Assembly (NCBI GenBank): GCA_041744735.1
Contig: JBGTKH010000428.1
Span: 1 to 6,481 of the forward strand
Length of the DNA stretch: 6,481 bases
From: JBGTKH01 sp041744735
GTDB taxonomy: Bacteria > Planctomycetota > Planctomycetia > Pirellulales > Pirellulaceae
Direction: 5' to 3'
The translations under genes and the position numbers were made by a program. The notes below the pieces were generated by a model, which did not search any database, was not told where the DNA came from, and saw only the letters and a list, made by a program, of their open reading frames with translations. The number at the start of each line of letters is the position of its first letter. The stretch's first letter is position 1. Below, piece by piece: positions 1 to 5,084 of this stretch.

Positions 1-1
1 T

Positions 2-298
2 TTACCGCTATTGACCGTGGAGAAGCCGGCCGAATCGCCGCTGGCCACGGCGCGTGTCTTGGCCAAGGCATTACTGGCCGACCCGCAGAACGTCGACCGG
101 CAGGCATTGGCAGACTTGGTCGCTTCCGGCGCGGCTGGCGAAGATATGACGGTGCTCGTCGCGGTTGCCTGTCGCCGCAGCGGCAACGAGACGTGGAACA
201 CATTCCGCGCCGCATCGCACGAACTGCTCGGCCAGCAACCGCTGGCCGGCGACGTGGTCGTGCTCGTCAATCGGCTGTCAGGCGCACAATTGCCGTGA
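2..298 (+). CDS. 3' end of an unrecognised gene (partial, 5' end outside the window)
   Basis: The reading frame is open from the left edge (codon at 2) to a TGA at 296-298, so this is probably the last ~98 residues of a longer protein. A TTG at 11 could serve as a start, but no good ribosome binding site is visible before it. The segment is Ala/Leu/Val-rich and looks like mixed helix and strand (an ALADLVASG stretch followed by a TVLVAVACRR strand and, near the end, VVVLVNRL). It has no signal peptide, transmembrane segment or catalytic motif I can name, so I do not assign a function. The next gene starts 48 nt downstream on the same strand with its own ribosome binding site, so co-transcription is possible. 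Codon usage is GC-rich like its neighbours, which supports a real coding region. Confidence 0.6.
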   Translation, partial: LPLLTVEKPAESPLATARVLAKALLADPQNVDRQALADLVASGAAGEDMTVLVAVACRRSGNETWNTFRAASHELLGQQPLAGDVVVLVNRLSGAQLP

Positions 299-346
299 GC
301 CTACGTCGTGTACTGTTTTGACATGAGATATGAAGGACGGACGCGC

Positions 347-973
347 ATGAGTGGTCACGTCGTGCTTTTGGGCGATTCGATTTTCGATAACGCTGTCTAT
401 GTTCCCGGCGGCCCGTCGGTAATCGAACATTTGCGCCGGATTCTGCCTGCGGACTGGAAGGCCACTCTCGTCGCTGTGGACGGTGCGACTTTGTTTTCGG
501 TCCCAGGACAACTCGAACGTATCCCCGATGATGCTACGCATCTGATCTTGAGCATCGGCGGCAATGATGCCCTTGGATATTCGTTCTCCATCCTTTCGGC
601 GCGGACAGATTCGTATGCGGCGGCGTTGACGGGTCTCGCCCAAATTCGCGATGAGTTTTCGCAGCAGTATCGCCAGATGCTTGATCAAGTCCGGGCACTA
701 CGCCGGCCGCTGGCTGTGTGCACGGTCTACGATGCCGTACCCGGCTTGCAACCGGCGGAGTCTGCCGGGCTATCGATCTTCAACGATGTCATCACGAAAC
801 ACGTGATCGCCGCCGGTGTAACGTTAATTGACTTGCGTGTGATCTGTAACGAATCGACGGACTACGCGGCGGTGTCCCCGATCGAACCATCGGCCTCCGG
901 TGGCGGCAAAATCGCGCGAGCCATACACGCAGCGCTGTTTGCTCCTGAACGTGGCTGCCGTGTCATTGTGTGA
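347..973 (+). CDS. SGNH/GDSL-hydrolase-like protein with atypical C-terminal block
   Basis: A 208-residue protein that resembles the SGNH/GDSL esterase/lipase superfamily, whose members hydrolyse ester bonds using a Ser-Asp-His set with Gly and Asn in the oxyanion hole. Visible motifs are block I GDSIFDN (G9-D10-S11, S11 the expected nucleophile), a block II-like VDGAT (G46) and block III GGND (71-74, N73). The usual block V DxxH is not seen. In its place is a stretch around D172 followed by SPIEPS (177-182) and GGGKIA (185-190), so the general base His is not evident. I recall SPIEPS...GG.KIA as a conserved variant in some GDSL-like proteins, so the gene may be intact but mechanistically different. 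No signal peptide is apparent, suggesting a cytoplasmic protein. I chose ATG 347 because AAGGA lies at 333-337, 9 nt upstream. Starts at 308 or 323 would only add unconserved residues. The gene converges on the TPR lipoprotein gene. Confidence 0.85.
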   Translation: MSGHVVLLGDSIFDNAVYVPGGPSVIEHLRRILPADWKATLVAVDGATLFSVPGQLERIPDDATHLILSIGGNDALGYSFSILSARTDSYAAALTGLAQIRDEFSQQYRQMLDQVRALRRPLAVCTVYDAVPGLQPAESAGLSIFNDVITKHVIAAGVTLIDLRVICNESTDYAAVSPIEPSASGGGKIARAIHAALFAPERGCRVIV

Positions 974-984
974 TCAAGATCGCA

Positions 985-2115
985 TCAGCGATACTTGTGC
1001 CCAGCGGAGTTGATCTTGCGGGAACTGGACGGAGCCGATGTGTTGCCGGGTTGATAGTCGGACGGAGTGGGCGGCGTGGAGGGAGCGAAGTAATCAAAGT
1101 TGGAGTTTTCGGGCTGCGGCAACCGCGTGGGCAACCGGTCATTGGGCTGGACAACGGTCACCGGCGCCGAACTCGGCGAATGGCCCGTGTATTGCGCGGG
1201 AACTTGGCCTCGCACGGCCTGCGGAGCGTTATGGCCGTCGCTGACGGACGCAGACGCGGGGCCACGGTGATGGTTCGCCGGAGCGAGCTTGGCGAGCATC
1301 TCTTGGGCGGCCGTCATGGACGGGTCGGCCTCGACGGCGCGGGCGAAATGCCGCGCGGCCGCGTCGTATTGATCGCGCTGATACAGCAAGTACCCCATGT
1401 TGTAATGCGCGACCGCCGGCGGATTGACGGCCGCCAGTTGCTCGAACGCCTCCTGATCGCGCCCCGTCTCCGCCAACACGCTGGCCAGGTTGTTGCGATA
1501 CATCGTCTTGTGCGGGTCGATCTTCACGGCCTGCTGCAGTACGGCCAGCGACTGCGACAACTTACTCTGCCGCGCGTAACACAACCCCAGATCGTTCAGC
1601 GCGACGGCGCTGTCGGGATGTGCCTTAACCGCCCGCTGATACAACTCTTCGGCCCGCTCGAATTGGCCTTGCCGGTCATACAGCCGCGCGAGGCTGACCA
1701 ACGTCGTCAGATCCTGCGGTGCGACTTCCAGCGCCTTGTGATATTGATTGATCGCCGTGTCGAAGTTACCGCGATGCTCGTGCATCCGCGCCAAGCTCAG
1801 ATAGAGTTCCGGCCCGATCTCCTTGGGCTGGCTAGACAGGCTGACGGGATCGTCGGCCTTGACCACCTTGGGTTTAATGGTCATCGCATCAGCGACTTTG
1901 TTGAACGACTTGCTAAAGACGTTGCCCTTTGCCTCGGATTGCGGCTCCGTGACGGTGAAGCCGTCGTAGGTGGATTTGCCGGCCATCTGCGGCGCATCGG
2001 ACTTAGGCGATTTGCTGCCCATTCCGAATGACGCAAACGGAGACCGGCCCGCGCAGCCGGACAACGCGACGGTTAAGGCGAGCATCGCCAGCGCGACATT
2101 TGTCCCTCTTGGCAC
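985..2115 (-). CDS. TPR-repeat lipoprotein
   Basis: A 376-residue predicted lipoprotein. From the GTG at 2115 the signal is short and typical: basic start (R3), hydrophobic core A8-L18 and lipobox L18-S19-G20-C21, with lipidation expected on C21. Residues 22-100 are a polar linker. About five tetratricopeptide repeats follow: 102-135, 136-169, 170-203, a shortened one near 204-233, and 235-268, with the usual W/L-G-Y-A-A-P pattern (for example ALNDLGLCYA, the fourth repeat's RNNLASVLAETG, HYNMGYLLYQ). TPRs form helical protein-binding scaffolds. Residues 281-376 are a Pro/Ser/Asn/Thr-rich, probably disordered tail. GTG 2115 is preferred because GGAGG lies 6 nt upstream (complement of 2122-2126). 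An in-frame ATG at 2163 would give an over-long 36-residue signal and lies in the loop of a strong hairpin. The lipobox plus five TPRs recall BamD, but BamD lacks such a tail and the match is architectural only. Confidence 0.88.
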   Translation of the reverse strand: MPRGTNVALAMLALTVALSGCAGRSPFASFGMGSKSPKSDAPQMAGKSTYDGFTVTEPQSEAKGNVFSKSFNKVADAMTIKPKVVKADDPVSLSSQPKEIGPELYLSLARMHEHRGNFDTAINQYHKALEVAPQDLTTLVSLARLYDRQGQFERAEELYQRAVKAHPDSAVALNDLGLCYARQSKLSQSLAVLQQAVKIDPHKTMYRNNLASVLAETGRDQEAFEQLAAVNPPAVAHYNMGYLLYQRDQYDAAARHFARAVEADPSMTAAQEMLAKLAPANHHRGPASASVSDGHNAPQAVRGQVPAQYTGHSPSSAPVTVVQPNDRLPTRLPQPENSNFDYFAPSTPPTPSDYQPGNTSAPSSSRKINSAGHKYR

Positions 2116-2121
2116 GAGCCA

Positions 2122-2126
2122 CCTCC
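2122..2126 (-). promoter_or_regulatory. Ribosome binding site that decides the GTG start of the TPR lipoprotein
   Basis: On the minus strand this reads GGAGG, 6 nt before the GTG at 2115. It is a near-perfect Shine-Dalgarno match at a good distance. The in-frame ATG at 2163 has only a weaker GGATGAAG upstream. Confidence 0.65.
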
Positions 2127-2145
2127 GTGTGTGTGAGTCAATCGA

Positions 2146-2193
2146 TGCCGGCCGCAGCGTCATGCTGCTTCATCCAGCTAGCTGCGGCCGGCA
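2146..2193 (-). promoter_or_regulatory. Perfect 13-bp inverted repeat in the leader of the TPR lipoprotein gene
   Basis: TGCCGGCCGCAGC at 2146-2158 is the exact reverse complement of 2181-2193, with a 22-nt loop (2159-2180). In minus-strand RNA this is a very stable GC-rich stem-loop ending about 30 nt upstream of the preferred GTG start. It lacks a following U tract, so it is not a canonical intrinsic terminator. It could act as a leader structure, a transcript-end or stabilising hairpin for the upstream gene, or a protein-binding palindrome. The 3' side of the loop-proximal region also contains the 10-bp palindrome CAGCTAGCTG (2175-2184). Confidence 0.6.
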
Positions 2194-2267
2194 CAAACCG
2201 CAGCCCTCGTTCAATTCATCGTCGTGCAGTTGTCGCCTACTGAAACGGAACTCGCGCACTTGCTGAT

Positions 2268-2288
2268 GGACGGATTGGCAATCCGTCC
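2268..2288 (-). terminator. Hairpin just after the stop of the small secreted protein gene (possible terminator or repeat)
   Basis: GGACGGATT (2268-2276) and AATCCGTCC (2280-2288) form a perfect 9-bp stem with a 3-nt loop. It begins 5 nt past the TAA (2294-2296) of the minus-strand gene upstream. The position fits a transcript-end hairpin, but no U tract follows on the minus strand, so factor-independent termination is doubtful. It may instead be a copy of a dispersed intergenic palindrome. Confidence 0.45.
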
Positions 2289-2293
2289 TACAC

Positions 2294-2857
2294 TTATTGG
2301 GACGTAGCTCCGCCGCCGCCGCCGGAAGACGATGTCGGCAGGATTGGGGCAGGCCGCGACTGCTGGGCTTTGCGGGCGATGTCGTCCACGTATTCGCCCG
2401 GCCAGCCGCGAGGCGCTACGTTGGTTTGCACCACGGCGGGAGGCGGACCGTCGAACGTCATTCGCGACAGTGCGTTCTGCACCGAGCCGACGCGCACCGC
2501 GGTCGCCTGCGGATTGTGGCCGTTGAGCACAAACACCGTGCGGCGGTGCACCGGTGAGTTGTTCAAAATGCTGCGTATTTTCAACTCGCCCGACTGCGTG
2601 AGCTGTTGTGTCTCCGAGTCGAAGTGGTGATCCGTGATCGTGTTTTCGAGCTGCCAGCCCTTCGCTGTCATAATGATGAAGGCCGAGGGCATGAGCTGGC
2701 GATCGTCGGACTGAAACGGTTCGGGCCAGGAATTCATGCGCTGATAGTCCAGCTTCGCGCGGCCCCAGAAATCACACCAGCCGGCTCGGACCGTGCCGCC
2801 GCTCGTCACCAGAACTATGAGGATAGAAAGCAATAGACGACGATGGTGCAACGACAT
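2294..2857 (-). CDS. Small secreted protein of unknown function (planctomycete-type)
   Basis: A 187-residue protein with a clear Sec signal: basic HHRR (4-7), hydrophobic core L8-V17, and a likely cleavage after VRA (residue 25). The mature part opens with CDFWGRAKLDYQRMNSWPEPF-type sequence, a lone Cys28 and many aromatic residues, then a compact alpha/beta region to about 135 and a low-complexity tail with a five-Gly run (179-183). I associate this overall pattern with secreted planctomycete proteins without assigned function. Residues 86-130 (LTQSGELKIRSIL, then RRTVFVLNGH and VGSVQNALSRM) loosely follow the helix-strand-GH-helix order of OmpA-like peptidoglycan-binding domains, but the key residues are too weak for a call. 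ATG 2857 is chosen because GGGAG lies 6 nt upstream (complement of 2864-2868). An ATG at 2872 would overlap that site. The gene is transcribed toward the TPR lipoprotein gene with a ~178-bp gap holding two hairpins. Confidence 0.75.
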   Translation of the reverse strand: MSLHHRRLLLSILIVLVTSGGTVRAGWCDFWGRAKLDYQRMNSWPEPFQSDDRQLMPSAFIIMTAKGWQLENTITDHHFDSETQQLTQSGELKIRSILNNSPVHRRTVFVLNGHNPQATAVRVGSVQNALSRMTFDGPPPAVVQTNVAPRGWPGEYVDDIARKAQQSRPAPILPTSSSGGGGGATSQ

Positions 2858-3398
2858 GTGATTCTCCCGCAATTGTGCCGGTATTGTTCCGTAAATCTTT
2901 CATCGGGGTGGTAGCAGAAGTCGTGAGACTTCTGGTTCCGAACTCTCACGAGTTCGGCTACCGATGGTCGTATCGGGTAGCAGAAGTCGTGAGACTTCTG
3001 GTTCCGAACTCTCACGAGTTCGGCTACCGATGGTCGTATCGGCTGTATCAAAAAGCGATCGGCGTGGGCCGTGATGCTGTCTGCTGTTATCGGCAACCGA
3101 GCCGCAGTCACTCCCCTCGCGATGTGCCGCGCGGTGCAGTTTCTCTATTTTGACCAATAGGACGTGTCGGACCCGCTAGCGGCGAATTTTTCCTTCGGCA
3201 ACGGCCCGTTGACGCGGCCAGCGGTGGAATTCGCCTTGCCGTAGCATGTCCGTTCCTGTATTTCTACGCGGCCCTTGGGCTGCCGCGCATGTTGCGGTTC
3301 TGGGTGAGCTTGTCTTTTGGCAGCGGCCGGTCGACGGATGCTGCGTCCCATCTCGACCTCGTCTGTTTACAAACGCCACACGTACGGAACCATCGTTG
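2858..3398. other. Divergent intergenic region between the secreted-protein gene and the POTRA gene
   Basis: About 540 bp without a convincing gene. It holds the tandem REP-like pair (2910-3041). Beyond that, 3043-3398 contains short palindromes (CCGCTAGCGG at 3173-3182; CAACG-gcc-CGTTG at 3199-3211; GGCGAATT at 3181-3188 matched by AATTCGCC at 3228-3235) and no recognisable RNA gene. Promoters for both flanking genes must lie in or near here, but I see no confident -35/-10 pair. Frames open on both strands in this stretch have no signal, motif or ribosome binding site worth calling. The plus frame of the POTRA gene is open back to an ATG at 3246, but that extension does not look like protein. 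Confidence 0.6.
2910..3041. repeat. Two perfect tandem 66-bp REP-like palindromic units
   Basis: Copy 1 is 2910-2975 and copy 2 is 2976-3041; by eye they are identical over all 66 positions. In each unit an outer 5-bp stem GGTAG/CTACC (2910-2914 with 2958-2962) encloses two hairpins. Hairpin A is CAGAAGTC/GACTTCTG (2915-2922 with 2927-2934, loop GTGA). Hairpin B is CCGAACTC/GAGTTCGG (2938-2945 with 2950-2957, loop TCAC). The loops are complementary to each other, and the two hairpins are diverged inverted relatives, so the unit is a quasi-palindrome like a BIME. A 13-nt spacer (2963-2975) separates the units. Such elements are usually dispersed intergenic repeats, some moved by REP-associated (RAYT) transposases; none is encoded here. 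Confidence 0.9.
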
Positions 3399-4913
3399 AT
3401 GCTCGGCGTCCGTTTTCACGATACGCCTGCACGATGCGCAGGACTTGTGTTGTTGCTGTGCGGGCTGTTGTCCGCGACAAGCCAGCCGCTGCGCGCTCAA
3501 TCGACGCCGCGAGGCCCGTCGCTGGGCCCCGGCGCAAAAGCCAATCCGAACGCGGACATGGCCTATCGCAACCAGGGTCCGCAGTTTGAACCGATCGGGC
3601 CGCAGATCTTGGTGGTCGAGGTGCGCGTGCTGGGCAACGAAACGGTGCCTCGCGCGAAGATCGATTCGCGGCTGAAGACGCGCATCGCTCGCGTGTTCGA
3701 TCCCGAAGTCGTGCAGGCCGACGTGCGCTCGCTGCTGGGGACCGGCCTGTTCCGCGATGTGCGGACGTTTACGGATCAAACGCCGGACGGCATGATCGTG
3801 ACATTTCAAGTGATCGAGCGGCCGACGATCGGCAAAGTCGAGTTCGTTGGCAACCGCGGCCTGAACGATAAAGTGCTGCTCAAGCAAAGCGCCCTGAAGG
3901 AGGGCGACGCGCTGAACCTGTACGGCGTCGAGGAAGCTCGCCGCAAAGTCGAAGACTACTATCGCTCCAAAGGCTATCCCTACACCGAGGTCGTGATCAT
4001 CGAAGGCAACCGGCCGCAAGATCGCCGTGTAGTGTTCATGATCAATGAAGGCAATCTGCAGCGCGTGTGGGATGTAGACTTCGTGGGCAACACGATCGCC
4101 AGCGACGCTCGACTCAAGACACAGATTCAGTCCAAGCCGGGCTTCCTGCGGTACTTGTTCGGCGGCAAGGTGGATCGCCGCAAGATGGACGAGGACATCG
4201 ACCGGCTGACGGCCTACTATCGCAGCCTGGGGTTCTTTCGGGCCCGCATCGGCCGCGAGCTAGAGTACAGCGAATCAAACGATTGGTTGTCCCTGAGGTT
4301 TGTGATCGACGAAGGTCCGCGGTATGTCGTGCGCAACGTGTCGGTACTTGGCAACAAGAAGTTCGCGACCGAGTCGCTGTCGGAGCCACTGGAGTTGGAG
4401 TCAGGCCAGTACTTCAATCTGGCTTTGATGAACCGCGACGTGAACACGCTGCGCGACGCTTACGGCAGCCAAGGCTACATCTTCGCCGACATCCAGGCCG
4501 ACCCGCGGTTTCTGGAGGAGCCGGGCCAGTTGGACCTGATTTACAACATCGCCGAAGGGGACCAATATCGCGTCGGGAAAATCAACGTGCACATCGACGG
4601 CGAGTTCCCGCACACGCGGCACAAAGTCGTGATGAACCGCATCTCGCTGCGGCCGGGTGACATCATCGACATTCGTGAGGTGCGCGACAGTGAGCGGCGA
4701 TTGAAAGCCTCGCAACTCTTCGAAAACAATCCGGCTCAAGGCGTCGAGCCTCGCATCGTGGTGCGCCCGCCGGACCTGCAAGACGTAGGTTCGATCGCCG
4801 GCCGGTCCAGCAACTACCGCGGCCAAAGCCCCGACGACTACGACCCCGGCCAACCACGCGTGCGCTACGTCGAAATGGACGTCGTCGTGCCGGCGGGATA
4901 CGGGTACGAATGA
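3399..4913 (+). CDS. BamA-type POTRA protein lacking its own barrel (five POTRA domains)
   Basis: A 504-residue predicted periplasmic protein corresponding to the N-terminal half of BamA, which receives unfolded outer-membrane proteins and passes them to the barrel. It has a signal peptide (hydrophobic core about 14-24, likely cleavage after LRAQ, residue 34) and a short linker. Five POTRA domains follow: ~70-139 (VVEVRVLGNETVP), ~143-218 (IGKVEFVGNRGL), ~221-306 (VWDVDFVGNTIA), ~309-388 (VRNVSVLGNKKF) and ~391-497 (VGKINVHIDGEF). The repeated V-x-G-N strand-turn and the helix motifs (EEARRKVEDYYRSKGY, DIDRLTAYYRSLGFF) are classic. POTRA5 carries a ~30-residue polar Ser/Asp/Pro-rich insert (456-486). 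The protein then ends at a TGATGA double stop where the barrel would begin in ordinary BamA. ATG 3399 is chosen for the signal peptide, with a weak GGAA 9 nt upstream; an ATG at 3246 is rejected. The barrel is encoded by the next gene. Confidence 0.9.
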   Translation: MLGVRFHDTPARCAGLVLLLCGLLSATSQPLRAQSTPRGPSLGPGAKANPNADMAYRNQGPQFEPIGPQILVVEVRVLGNETVPRAKIDSRLKTRIARVFDPEVVQADVRSLLGTGLFRDVRTFTDQTPDGMIVTFQVIERPTIGKVEFVGNRGLNDKVLLKQSALKEGDALNLYGVEEARRKVEDYYRSKGYPYTEVVIIEGNRPQDRRVVFMINEGNLQRVWDVDFVGNTIASDARLKTQIQSKPGFLRYLFGGKVDRRKMDEDIDRLTAYYRSLGFFRARIGRELEYSESNDWLSLRFVIDEGPRYVVRNVSVLGNKKFATESLSEPLELESGQYFNLALMNRDVNTLRDAYGSQGYIFADIQADPRFLEEPGQLDLIYNIAEGDQYRVGKINVHIDGEFPHTRHKVVMNRISLRPGDIIDIREVRDSERRLKASQLFENNPAQGVEPRIVVRPPDLQDVGSIAGRSSNYRGQSPDDYDPGQPRVRYVEMDVVVPAGYGYE

Positions 4914-4914
4914 T

Positions 4915-5062
4915 GAATTACGAATTACAAATTACGAATTACGAACCATCAGTTGCAAATGACCAATGACCAATGACCAATGACCAATGACACGACCAAT
5001 GCCCATTTCCACCGCAATTTTTCGTTCTTCTTTCGTAATTTGTAATTCGTAATTCGTAATTT
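4915..5062. repeat. Heptamer-repeat element with inverted arms between the two BamA-like genes
   Basis: The left arm is four 7-bp units ATTACGA, ATTACAA, ATTACGA, ATTACGA (4917-4944). The right arm is the inverted counterpart (TCGTAAT, TTGTAAT, TCGTAAT, TCGTAAT, 5033-5060). Positions 4915-4938 and 5032-5055 are perfectly complementary over 24 bp, giving a stem with a 93-nt loop. The loop contains a second heptamer array, TGACCAA x4 (4960-4987), and a degenerate continuation to about 5010. It is much more AT-rich than its surroundings, which supports an acquired or expanded element. It encodes nothing. It starts one base after the stop codon of the POTRA gene and ends about 10 nt before the ribosome binding site of the barrel gene. 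No clear target-site duplication is seen. Confidence 0.9.
4960..4990. repeat. TGACCAA heptamer tandem array
   Basis: Four perfect copies of TGACCAA (4960-4966, 4967-4973, 4974-4980, 4981-4987) followed by a partial TGA. It sits inside the loop of the larger inverted heptamer element. Similar short heptamer arrays are known from several bacterial groups, including cyanobacteria. Confidence 0.9.
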
Positions 5063-5071
5063 CCTCCTGCC

Positions 5072-5076
5072 AGGGA
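5072..5076 (+). promoter_or_regulatory. Ribosome binding site for the barrel gene
   Basis: AGGGA lies 8 nt before the GTG at 5085 and outside the heptamer element. It shows that the barrel gene has its own translation start and does not depend on read-through from the POTRA gene. Confidence 0.55.
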
Positions 5077-5084
5077 CGGCAACG

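Noticed and set aside
970..2031. Long plus-strand open frame of 353 codons
   Set aside because: It lies opposite the TPR lipoprotein gene, is very Arg-rich and has no recognisable motif. It is the antisense shadow of a GC-rich gene with clear TPR repeats.
2910..3041. CRISPR array
   Set aside because: There are only two units, adjacent and identical including the spacer, with internal palindromes. This is a tandem REP-like duplication.
2815..3157. Open frames on both strands with a duplicated peptide block
   Set aside because: The duplication comes from the 66-bp REP-like units; there is no ribosome binding site or domain.
3150..3178. Promoter with TTGACC at 3150-3155 upstream of the POTRA gene
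   Set aside because: No acceptable -10 hexamer is found at 16-18 nt spacing.
3246..3398. Longer N-terminus for the POTRA gene starting at ATG 3246
   Set aside because: It would put 51 unconserved residues before a well-formed signal peptide and hide that signal internally.
3264..4019. Minus-strand open frame of 251 codons
   Set aside because: It is antisense to the POTRA gene, whose domain pattern is unmistakable. The minus-strand protein is low-quality and without a signal or motif.
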